The notes under the pieces are model-generated. The model did not search any database, was not told where the DNA came from, and saw nothing but the letters and a program-made list of their open reading frames with translations. Source: GWC2-37-8 sp964485555 (GTDB lineage Bacteria > Patescibacteriota > Minisyncoccia > Moranbacterales > GWC2-37-73). Taken from it: a stretch of 6,927 bases of DNA. Position numbers and translations under genes: made by a program. This document shows, in pieces, positions 1 to 4,912 of this stretch. Within the stretch, counting starts at the first letter, position 1; each line of letters begins with the position of its first letter. The stretch is taken from contig CAZAJN010000064.1 in the NCBI GenBank assembly GCA_964485555.1, positions 1-6,927 of the forward strand. The letters are read 5' to 3'.

Positions 1-1166
1 TGGAGCTTATTGCCAGTGAAAATTATGTTTCCAAAGCCGTGCTTGAAGCGCTTGGCTCAGTTTTTACTAATAAATATTCAGAAGGCTATCCAGGCAAGAG
101 ATATTACGGCGGACAGATGTTCACTGATCCTCTTGAAAATTTAGCAATCGAAAGAGCTAAGAAAATTTTTGGCGCGGATCATGTGAATGTGCAACCTCAC
201 TCAGGGGCGCCAGCAAACATGATTGCCTATAACGCGGTCTTAAAGCCTGGCGACACAGTGCTAGGAATGGATCTTTCTCATGGCGGACATTTGACGCATG
301 GTCATCCTTTGACGCTTTCTGCTCAAATCTATAATTTTATTGGATATAAATCAGCAGCCAATGGAGAGATTGACTACGTTGAACTTGAAAAATTAGCTTT
401 GAAACACAAGCCCAAGCTTCTTCTTGCTGGATTTTCCGCATACACCAGGAAAATTGATTACAAGAAATTTACTGATATTGCGAAAAAAGTCGGAGCAATT
501 TCCATGTTTGACATTGCACATATTGCAGGGCTTATCGCCGGCAAAGCCATTGAAAACCCCGTGCCATTTTTTGATATCGTGACAACAACAACTCACAAAA
601 CTTTGCGCGGACCGCGCGGGGGAATGATCATGTGCAAAGCTGAATTTGCCAAAGAGATCGACAAATCTGCCTTTCCTGGCTTTCAAGGAGGACCGCACAT
701 GAACAACATTGCTGCCAAGGCCGTGGCTTTTGCGGAAGCCTTGAAGCCGTCTTTCAAAACTTACGCGAAACAAGTCGTGAAAAATGCCAAGGTATTGGAA
801 AAAGAATTGAACAAGAGGGGGTATAAAATAATGTTCGGAGGAACTGACTATCATATGGTGCTGGTTGATGTGATGGGAAGCAAAGGAGTGACTGGAAAAG
901 AAGCGGAACATGCCCTGGACGAAGCTGGAATTACGGTTAATAAAAATATGATTCCTGATGATCCTCGCTCTCCGATGGATCCAAGTGGAATCAGGGTTGG
1001 AGTGCAAGCTATCACAAGTAGGGGAGTGAAGGAGATTGAAGTGAAAATGATTGCAGGTTGGATCGATGAAATCATCCTTTCGCATGCAGATGAAAAAATG
1101 TTAGCTGAAATCAGAAAGGAAGTTGTAAAATTCTGCAAAAAATATCCAATTTATCCAATAATTTAA
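1..1166 (+). CDS. glyA: Serine hydroxymethyltransferase, 5'-truncated by the window edge
   Basis: This PLP enzyme interconverts serine plus tetrahydrofolate with glycine plus 5,10-methylene-tetrahydrofolate in the cytoplasm. The reading frame is already open at base 3, with ELIASENYVSKAV ahead of the GTG at 39, so that GTG is an internal Val codon and the true start lies left of the window. 387 residues are visible; family members have about 410-420, so roughly 25-30 N-terminal residues are missing. Family motifs appear in order: LIASEN, TNKYSEGYPGKRYYGG, VQPHSGAPAN, LSHGGHLTHG, FDIAHIAGL, and VTTTTHKTLRGPRGG with the PLP-binding Lys at codon 597-599. GFQGGPH, GGTDYHMVLVD and the C-terminal SGIRVGVQAITSRG follow. 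The stop is TAA. Nothing looks damaged. The next gene is 127 bp away across a palindromic gap, so co-transcription with it is doubtful. Identification is very secure. Confidence 0.97.
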   Translation, partial: ELIASENYVSKAVLEALGSVFTNKYSEGYPGKRYYGGQMFTDPLENLAIERAKKIFGADHVNVQPHSGAPANMIAYNAVLKPGDTVLGMDLSHGGHLTHGHPLTLSAQIYNFIGYKSAANGEIDYVELEKLALKHKPKLLLAGFSAYTRKIDYKKFTDIAKKVGAISMFDIAHIAGLIAGKAIENPVPFFDIVTTTTHKTLRGPRGGMIMCKAEFAKEIDKSAFPGFQGGPHMNNIAAKAVAFAEALKPSFKTYAKQVVKNAKVLEKELNKRGYKIMFGGTDYHMVLVDVMGSKGVTGKEAEHALDEAGITVNKNMIPDDPRSPMDPSGIRVGVQAITSRGVKEIEVKMIAGWIDEIILSHADEKMLAEIRKEVVKFCKKYPIYPII

Positions 1167-1167
1167 A

Positions 1168-1290
1168 TCACAAACTCCAAGCAACAACTTCCAAACAATA
1201 TACAAGTTTTAAAAATACAATTTTATATGTTAGCTATTGTTTTTTTTGAGATTTGTTTGGAATTTAATATTTGTAATTTGTAAATTTTGA
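1168..1290. repeat. Long imperfect palindrome made of degenerate CCAAA/TTTGG words
   Basis: The glyA-rmlA gap is almost filled by two arms with opposite vocabularies. The left arm (about 1168-1206) strings together words such as CAAACTCCAAG, CAACAACTTCC and AAACAATATACAAG. The right arm (about 1251-1290) carries the reverse-complement style: ATTTGTTTGG, AATTTAAT, ATTTGTA, ATTTGTA, AATTTTG. A perfect 10-bp inverted repeat joins them: TTCCAAACAA at 1189-1198 and TTGTTTGGAA at 1253-1262. A second, inner A/T-rich stem lies in the centre. The element runs up to the ATG at 1294. No ORF, tRNA or convincing promoter is seen here. It may act as terminator, leader structure or a small mobile palindrome; which of these cannot be told from one copy. 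Confidence 0.6.
1211..1247 (+). terminator. Weak A/T-rich terminator candidate after glyA
   Basis: AAAAA-T-ACAAT (1211-1221) can pair with ATTGT-T-TTTTT (1236-1246), giving a stem of ten pairs with one T-T mismatch and a 14-base loop. The 3' arm is itself a run of eight or more T. This is the core of the larger palindrome. The stem contains almost no G-C pairs, so it would be a weak terminator at best. Confidence 0.3.
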
Positions 1291-1293
1291 CAT

Positions 1294-2127
1294 ATGACTG
1301 ACCAAACATGTAAGCCTCGCAAAAGAAAAATGAAAGGAATTGTTTTAGCTGGCGGAACCGCTACCAGGCTGTTTCCAATGACAGCCACAACCTCCAAGCA
1401 ACTTCTGCCTGTATATGATCGTCAAATGATTTTCTATCCTTTGAACACTTTGATCAAAGCTGGAATCAAGGACATTTTGATGATTGTTGCTCCTGAGCAT
1501 TCAGGACAGTTTCTGAATCTCCTGGGTTCTCTTTTGAAAAAACATGGCATACATGTGACTTTTGAAGTGCAGTCTGTTCCCAGGGGGCTTGCAGAGGCTT
1601 TGACGCTCGGAGAAAATCATATCGGAGATGACAATGTCGCTTTGATTTTGGGAGACAACATCTTTCAAGATGATTTTGCCAAGCAAATAAAAGAATTCCG
1701 GAGTGGCGGGCATGTTTTTGCAAAAAAAGTTTCTGATCCCGAAAGATTCGGGGTTGTAAAATTTGATGAAAATAATATTGCGATTGAGATCATTGAAAAA
1801 CCTACCGAATGGATCAGTGATTATGCTGTGACAGGACTCTATCTTTATGACAACAAGTGTGTGGAAATTGCGAAAAACATGAAGCCTTCCGACCGCGGAG
1901 AAATTGAAATTACTGATGTGAACAGAGCTTATTTGGAAAATAAAGAACTGGAAGTAACTTTGTTTGAAGGCGAATGGCTTGACGCTGGAACACCTGACTC
2001 GCTTTTGGAGGCAAGTATCATTGTGAAAGAAAAAGGCATCAGTCGTGATTTCCATCCAATTTTAGATCAGGCAATCACTGAGTTCAATGAAGAATTGAAA
2101 ATTAGAAGCAAAAAAAGATTGCAATAA
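1294..2127 (+). CDS. rmlA: Glucose-1-phosphate thymidylyltransferase (RmlA-type sugar nucleotidyltransferase)
   Basis: RmlA joins dTTP and glucose-1-phosphate into dTDP-glucose plus pyrophosphate, the first step towards dTDP-L-rhamnose and related sugars. Visible motifs of the family: KGIVLAGGTATRLFP (nucleotide loop), SKQLLPVYDRQMIFYPL, LILGDNIF with the metal-binding Asp at residue 121, DPERFGVVKFD, EKP, YAVTGLYLYD, GEIEITDVNRAYL and GEWLDAGTPDSLLEAS. The loop is GGTATRL where GGxGTRL is usual, so one glycine is Ala. The frame opens at ATG 1294 (277 aa), but the family N-terminus matches Met13, ATG 1330 (265 aa), after an A-rich AAAAGAAAA stretch. I consider 1330 the more likely start, as the first 12 residues are a basic unconserved tail. 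Either length is shorter than the roughly 290 aa of E. coli RmlA, mainly at the C-terminus. No rmlB, rmlC or rmlD is in the window, so exact sugar and base specificity are inferred. It heads a tight unit with the next two genes. Confidence 0.87.
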   Translation: MTDQTCKPRKRKMKGIVLAGGTATRLFPMTATTSKQLLPVYDRQMIFYPLNTLIKAGIKDILMIVAPEHSGQFLNLLGSLLKKHGIHVTFEVQSVPRGLAEALTLGENHIGDDNVALILGDNIFQDDFAKQIKEFRSGGHVFAKKVSDPERFGVVKFDENNIAIEIIEKPTEWISDYAVTGLYLYDNKCVEIAKNMKPSDRGEIEITDVNRAYLENKELEVTLFEGEWLDAGTPDSLLEASIIVKEKGISRDFHPILDQAITEFNEELKIRSKKRLQ

Positions 2128-2134
2128 AACAAGT

Positions 2135-2458
2135 ATGAAATTTAAATTAAACAGAATTTTTATTATAAATTTAGTTTCTTTTTTATCATTGGTGGCAATT
2201 TCTAAATCTATCCTGGAGATATATGCAACCATAAATGACGAAAAATCTTGGTTTATATGGATACTTTTTGTTTCTGCTCCATATTTACTAATAGCATTAG
2301 TGGCTGTGGCTACCTATTTAATTATCCCGTTGTATAATTATTCAAGTATCAAGGTTAATAGTTTGAATGATATCACATGGAAAGTTCTTACTGTTGAATT
2401 AGTGTTATTAATCGTATTGAATTATTTAATATTAAATCCTAATTTATTACTAAAATGA
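2135..2458 (+). CDS. Small three-helix integral membrane protein of unknown function
   Basis: I do not recognise a family. The 107 residues hold three strongly hydrophobic stretches: about 8-28 (FIINLVSFLSLVAI...), about 39-69 (WFIWILFVSAPYLLIALVAV..., long and broken by a Pro) and about 84-103 (WKVLTVELVLLIVLNYLIL). A basic MKFKLNR start favours the N-terminus in the cytoplasm. No catalytic motif is seen. The start lies 7 bases after the rmlA stop, and the TGA stop overlaps the galU start (ATGA), so it is very probably translated as the middle gene of an operon and coupled to galU. Coding is markedly more A/T-rich than its neighbours (many ATT, TTA and AAT codons), partly due to the membrane composition. 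Sitting between two nucleotide-sugar enzymes suggests an envelope or polysaccharide role; this is inference from position only. Confidence 0.75.
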   Translation: MKFKLNRIFIINLVSFLSLVAISKSILEIYATINDEKSWFIWILFVSAPYLLIALVAVATYLIIPLYNYSSIKVNSLNDITWKVLTVELVLLIVLNYLILNPNLLLK

Positions 2459-3324
2459 AAATTAGAAAAGCGATTTTACCAGTAGCGGGATTTGGAACAA
2501 GATTTTTGCCAGCCACGAAAGCGCAACCAAAAGAGATGTTGCCGATAGTGGACAAACCCGTCATTCAATATTTGGTTGAAGAGGCAGTAGCTTCAGGAAT
2601 TGAGGAGATTATCTTTGTGACTGGTCGCGGAAAACGTGCGATCGAAGATCATTTTGATATTTCTTACGAATTGGAGGACACATTGGTTGAAAAAAACAAA
2701 CAGGAACTTTTGGAAACCGTGCAAAAAATTTCAGGACTGGCTAAATTTTCTTATGTGCGCCAACCAAAACCGCTGGGCGACGGACATGCACTTTTGCAAG
2801 CCGCTCATTTGATTAATAACGAACCGGTGTTGGTTATTTTTGGTGACTGTCTTTATGACAGCAAGGTTCCAGCTTCCAAACAGCTGATGGATGCATATGA
2901 AAAATATCAGCGTCCAATAATCGGAATAACTGAAGTTGCGAGAGAAGAGGTTTCCAAATTCGGAGTTATTGATGGAATTAAACTTGATGAAAAAAATTGG
3001 GAAATAAAAAACTTTATTGAAAAGCCAAAAGTTGAAGATGCTCCGACAAACTTTGTTGCTCCTGGAAAGTACATTATTACGCCCGAAGTTTTTAAAGTTT
3101 TGAGCACTATGGATCATGGTAAGTCCGGAGAAATCAGGTTGGCTGATGCTTTTGATTTGATGTTGGAAAATAAGCAGGAAATTTATGGGCATGTTATTGA
3201 CGGGGAATGGCTGGATACGGGTGATAAATTTAATTTTATGAAAGCTTCCATACACATGGGCCTGAAACATCCTGAAATCGGAGAGAAGCTTAGAAAATAT
3301 TTGAAAGGTTGCAAAAATATATAG
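2455..3324 (+). CDS. galU: UTP--glucose-1-phosphate uridylyltransferase
   Basis: GalU makes UDP-glucose and pyrophosphate from UTP and glucose-1-phosphate, feeding glycolipid, capsule and galactose pathways in the cytoplasm. At 289 aa it has the usual bacterial length. Motifs in order: KAILPVAGFGTRFLPATKAQPKEMLP (nucleotide loop and the family signature), VDKPVIQYLVEEA, FVTGRGKRAIEDHFD, YVRQPKPLGDGHA (residues 108-112 read GDGHA where GLGHA is usual), IFGDCLYD with the likely metal-binding Asp131, NFIEKP, VAPGKYIITPEVF, GEIRLADAFDLM and GEWLDTGDKFNFMKA. The ATG overlaps the stop of the upstream small membrane gene by four bases, so translation is probably coupled. An intrinsic terminator begins 8 bases after the TAG stop and closes the operon. 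GalU and the upstream RmlA-type enzyme use the same sugar phosphate. Confidence 0.95.
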   Translation: MKIRKAILPVAGFGTRFLPATKAQPKEMLPIVDKPVIQYLVEEAVASGIEEIIFVTGRGKRAIEDHFDISYELEDTLVEKNKQELLETVQKISGLAKFSYVRQPKPLGDGHALLQAAHLINNEPVLVIFGDCLYDSKVPASKQLMDAYEKYQRPIIGITEVAREEVSKFGVIDGIKLDEKNWEIKNFIEKPKVEDAPTNFVAPGKYIITPEVFKVLSTMDHGKSGEIRLADAFDLMLENKQEIYGHVIDGEWLDTGDKFNFMKASIHMGLKHPEIGEKLRKYLKGCKNI

Positions 3325-3332
3325 GAATTGAT

Positions 3333-3354
3333 CCCGCCTCTCTGGCGGGTTTTT
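3333..3354 (+). terminator. Intrinsic terminator after galU
   Basis: CCCGCC (3333-3338) pairs perfectly with GGCGGG (3344-3349) across the loop TCTCT, followed by TTTTT and, after one C, TTT. It starts 8 bases after the galU stop and is a textbook G/C stem with a U tract, so it ends the rmlA-galU transcript. Confidence 0.9.
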
Positions 3355-3377
3355 CTTTGTTGAATATTGCGAATCGA

Positions 3378-3406
3378 TTGACATTTTGCAGTTTGCATGG
3401 AAGAAT
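3378..3406 (+). promoter_or_regulatory. Candidate sigma-70-type promoter for the membrane protein gene at 3466
   Basis: A perfect TTGACA at 3378-3383 is followed, after 17 bases, by AAGAAT at 3401-3406 (4 of 6 matches to TATAAT). An alternative -10, AATAAT at 3404-3409, fits the consensus better but leaves a 20-base spacer. It lies between the galU terminator and the next gene, where a promoter is needed. Confidence 0.5.
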
Positions 3407-3444
3407 AATTGGACAAATTAGCAGAGCCCTAACATCATCCGCTT

Positions 3445-3460
3445 TGTCCGCCAGCGGGCA
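3445..3460 (+). promoter_or_regulatory. Small G/C-rich hairpin just before the start at 3466
   Basis: TGTCCG (3445-3450) pairs with CGGGCA (3455-3460), with one G-T wobble, around the loop CCAG, ending 5 bases before the ATG at 3466. If formed in the mRNA it would occupy the place where a ribosome binding site would sit; no Shine-Dalgarno is visible here. A competing stem, CCGCT (3439-3443) with AGCGG (3453-3457), is also possible. A regulatory role is speculative. Confidence 0.3.
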
Positions 3461-3465
3461 CAGCG

Positions 3466-4170
3466 ATGTCAAAAGATATGTATTGGGTATATCTTGTAAT
3501 GTTCACCTTCATAGTTTTTGTGCCTACCTTGATCAAGCAAGGTTTTTGGATTCTTGATGCGACAGCGGCGCAAGAACTCGCTATTCTTGTTCTTGGCTCG
3601 ATCGGTTTTGTCATCTTTTTGATAATGGAAAAGAGTCTCGGCAGGCACATTGCTGAGAAATCCCTCTATCAAAAGCAGGTCAACAGAATGAGCAAGGATC
3701 TGACAAAATCTTATTCGTACATCGGTGAAATAAATCGTAAGCTTGATATCCTGGAAAACATCGCTCTCGGTTATCCCGAAAGTTCCGAGCTCGCACCGGA
3801 AAATCAATCCGATGTCTATGAATCCATAATGGGAGCGGTGCAGGTTTTCGGGAAATCGGATGATTTTTCATTATGTTTCATGCGAAAATCCGATCTTTCC
3901 GTGGTGCAGGAAATAAAAAGCCTTCCTGAATCATCCTTTGACTATTCAGCAATTTCCTGCGAAGAAAACAAATGCTACACCGAGACAGAAGGATACATCA
4001 TCATAGCATCTCCTAAGACTGTCGAAGATATTTTTTCATGCATATTGATCAGAAAGAAACAGGTTACTCATAGTATTGAAGATAGGGAGATGATGAAGAC
4101 GCTGGCCTCACAAGCGCTGTTCATCTTCATGTTTTTAAGGCAGAAAAAGCAGATAAAATGCGTTTTGTAG
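3466..4170 (+). CDS. Membrane-anchored protein: two helices, coiled coil, possible GAF-like domain
   Basis: I cannot name this 234-aa protein. Two hydrophobic helices (about 6-24 and 38-54) form a hairpin with only a short loop outside. They are followed by a charged heptad-like segment (about 55-105, containing RMSKDLTKSYSYIGEINRKLDILENI) that looks like a coiled coil. The C-terminal part (about 113-230) alternates predicted strands and helices (DFSLCFMRKS, EGYIIIASP, FSCILIRKK) and ends in SIEDREMMKTLASQALFIFMF, which resembles the last helix of GAF domains. Together this suggests a cytoplasmic sensor or scaffold on the membrane, but the GAF assignment is inference. It has its own candidate promoter, follows a terminator, and is 75 bp before rplI, so it is probably monocistronic. 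An alternative start is Met5 (3478). G/C use is somewhat higher than in the small gene at 2135. Confidence 0.75.
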   Translation: MSKDMYWVYLVMFTFIVFVPTLIKQGFWILDATAAQELAILVLGSIGFVIFLIMEKSLGRHIAEKSLYQKQVNRMSKDLTKSYSYIGEINRKLDILENIALGYPESSELAPENQSDVYESIMGAVQVFGKSDDFSLCFMRKSDLSVVQEIKSLPESSFDYSAISCEENKCYTETEGYIIIASPKTVEDIFSCILIRKKQVTHSIEDREMMKTLASQALFIFMFLRQKKQIKCVL

Positions 4171-4182
4171 GAATATTGAGAC

Positions 4183-4211
4183 TTGCCATGATCGTCAAAT
4201 AGCATTACAAT
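4183..4211 (+). promoter_or_regulatory. Candidate promoter for rplI
   Basis: TTGCCA (4183-4188) and TACAAT (4206-4211) are each one mismatch from consensus and are separated by exactly 17 bases. Transcription would start near 4218, giving a leader of under 30 bases before the rplI ATG at 4246. The leader is A/T-rich with no Shine-Dalgarno. Confidence 0.6.
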
Positions 4212-4245
4212 ATCTGAAGCGGTAAACTTTATTAAATTATATATT

Positions 4246-4686
4246 ATGCAAGTAATTTTTCTTCAAGATGTTAAAAATGTTGGCAAAAAGGGTCAATTGA
4301 AAAATGTTCCGGATGGATATGCAAGAAATTTCTTGCTGGCTCGCGGCCTGGCCAGTGCAGCCACTCCAGCTGCTGTTTCCAAAGTTAAACAAGATGAGGA
4401 AAAGAAAAAAGTTCAACTGGCTTTGGAAAAACAGGAAATTCAGAAGCTTGCTGATGCCTTGAAAGACAAGAAGGTCGTAATAAAAGCTCGCGCCAAAGAC
4501 GGAAAGCTTTTTGGTTCAATCACTCAAAAAGAGATAGTTTTGGAAATTCGCAAGCAATTAGGCTTGATCGTGTCTGAAAAAGCTATAACAGAGGGGCACA
4601 TCAAAGAATTAGGCGAAAGAAGCATGAAAATTAGTCTTGATTTCGGCATTACAGCGACAATCGCGGTCACAGTTGAACAAGCTTAA
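4246..4686 (+). CDS. rplI: 50S ribosomal protein bL9
   Basis: bL9 binds 23S rRNA near the base of the L1 stalk and reaches out over the small subunit; it affects frame maintenance and subunit spacing. At 146 aa it has the normal length (about 148). The N-terminal rRNA-binding domain is clear: MQVIFLQDVKNVGKKG, then VPDGYARNFLLARGLA, the family signature. The long Lys/Glu-rich connecting helix (about 42-75) follows, and the C-terminal domain is marked by KDGKLFGSITQKEIV and a final strand region (SLDFGITATIAVTVEQA). Unlike in many bacteria, no rpsF, ssb or rpsR precedes it, so it stands alone behind its own candidate promoter. bL9 is reported absent from some CPR lineages, so its presence narrows the host. 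The start has no Shine-Dalgarno. Confidence 0.96.
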   Translation: MQVIFLQDVKNVGKKGQLKNVPDGYARNFLLARGLASAATPAAVSKVKQDEEKKKVQLALEKQEIQKLADALKDKKVVIKARAKDGKLFGSITQKEIVLEIRKQLGLIVSEKAITEGHIKELGERSMKISLDFGITATIAVTVEQA

Positions 4687-4701
4687 GTAATGGTATATAC
4701 T
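4673..4701 (+). promoter_or_regulatory. Candidate promoter for the structured RNA/pyrG leader, overlapping the rplI 3' end
   Basis: TTGAAC (4673-4678, 4 of 6) and TATACT (4696-4701, 5 of 6) are 17 bases apart. An overlapping reading is an extended -10 element, TGG followed by TATATA (4691-4699). Transcription would start near 4708, before the hairpin at 4735-4775. The -35 box lies inside the last rplI codons. Confidence 0.45.
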
Positions 4702-4707
4702 GTAAAT

Positions 4708-4801
4708 AGAACGTATCTTTAGTAATATAAAAAGGCCGAGTTAATTTATAGAATATCTATGAATTAGCGCGAGGCAGGGGGTCGCATCTAAGCGACTTTT
4801 T
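4708..4801 (+). ncRNA. Putative structured RNA: small RNA or pyrG leader/attenuator
   Basis: The predicted transcript of about 95 bases has a promoter at one end and a terminator at the other. Its core is a long hairpin: TAATTTATAGA (4742-4752) pairs with TCTATGAATTA (4756-4766), 11 pairs with one G-U, around the loop ATA. Below it, GCCGAGU (4735-4741) can pair with GCGAGGC (4769-4775). That stem gives three G-C pairs, tandem G-A/A-G pairs, one G-C and one U-G, with G4767 and C4768 bulged. A run of five G (4777-4781) then leads into the terminator stem. It matches no riboswitch or RNA class I know. It could be a small RNA, the rplI 3' UTR, or a leader controlling read-through into pyrG. I see the structure; the function is open. 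Confidence 0.4.
4781..4801 (+). terminator. Intrinsic terminator between rplI and pyrG
   Basis: GTCGC (4781-4785) pairs with GCGAC (4792-4796) around ATCTAA, followed by TTTTT. The preceding G run could extend the stem through G-U pairs with the T run. It may end the rplI transcript or the short RNA before it, or act as an attenuator ahead of pyrG. Confidence 0.7.
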
Positions 4802-4806
4802 GTTGT

Positions 4807-4910
4807 AAAAACATTAAAACATCTAAGCATTTAAACACGCAATCATGCAAATCATTAAAACAAAAACCTCTGTGTTTTCTGTTTACATGATTAAATGATC
4901 AAATGAACGC
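4807..4910. repeat. Second word-rich imperfect palindrome, upstream of pyrG
   Basis: The left arm (4807-4862) repeats variants of ACATTAAA, ACATCTAAG, CATTTAAACA, AATCATGCAAATCATTAAAAC. The right arm (4873-4910) reads in the opposite sense: TGTTTTCTGTTTACATGATTAAATGATCAAATG. In the centre AAAACA (4857-4862) pairs perfectly with TGTTTT (4873-4878) over a 10-base loop. Further out, CAATCATGCAAAT (4840-4852) matches the reverse complement of GTTTACATGATTA (4881-4893) at 10 of 13 bases. The element ends 2 bases before the pyrG ATG. Its architecture resembles the glyA-rmlA gap, but the words differ. No ORF and no good promoter are seen inside. Confidence 0.5.
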
Positions 4911-4912
4911 AT

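Noticed and set aside
393..1138. Long minus-strand open frames opposite glyA
   Set aside because: They are antisense shadows of a well-conserved gene, rich in His, Ser, Phe and Cys, with no recognisable motif.
1246..1277. TTGAGA ... TGTAAT as a promoter for rmlA
   Set aside because: The spacer is 20 bases, and shorter spacings give poor -10 boxes; in such A/T-rich word sequence chance matches are expected.
1501..2055. 184-codon minus-strand frame opposite rmlA
   Set aside because: Lies wholly inside a well-supported gene on the other strand; composition (Phe, His, Ser) is typical of antisense translation.
2731..3472. Several minus-strand open frames opposite galU and its terminator
   Set aside because: They overlap each other and a secure gene, cross a terminator hairpin, and have no motif or usable start site.
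3309..3557. Plus-strand open frame of 82 codons after galU
   Set aside because: It starts inside galU, reads straight through the terminator stem (giving DPASLAGF) and overlaps the next gene in another frame, so it is a chance frame.
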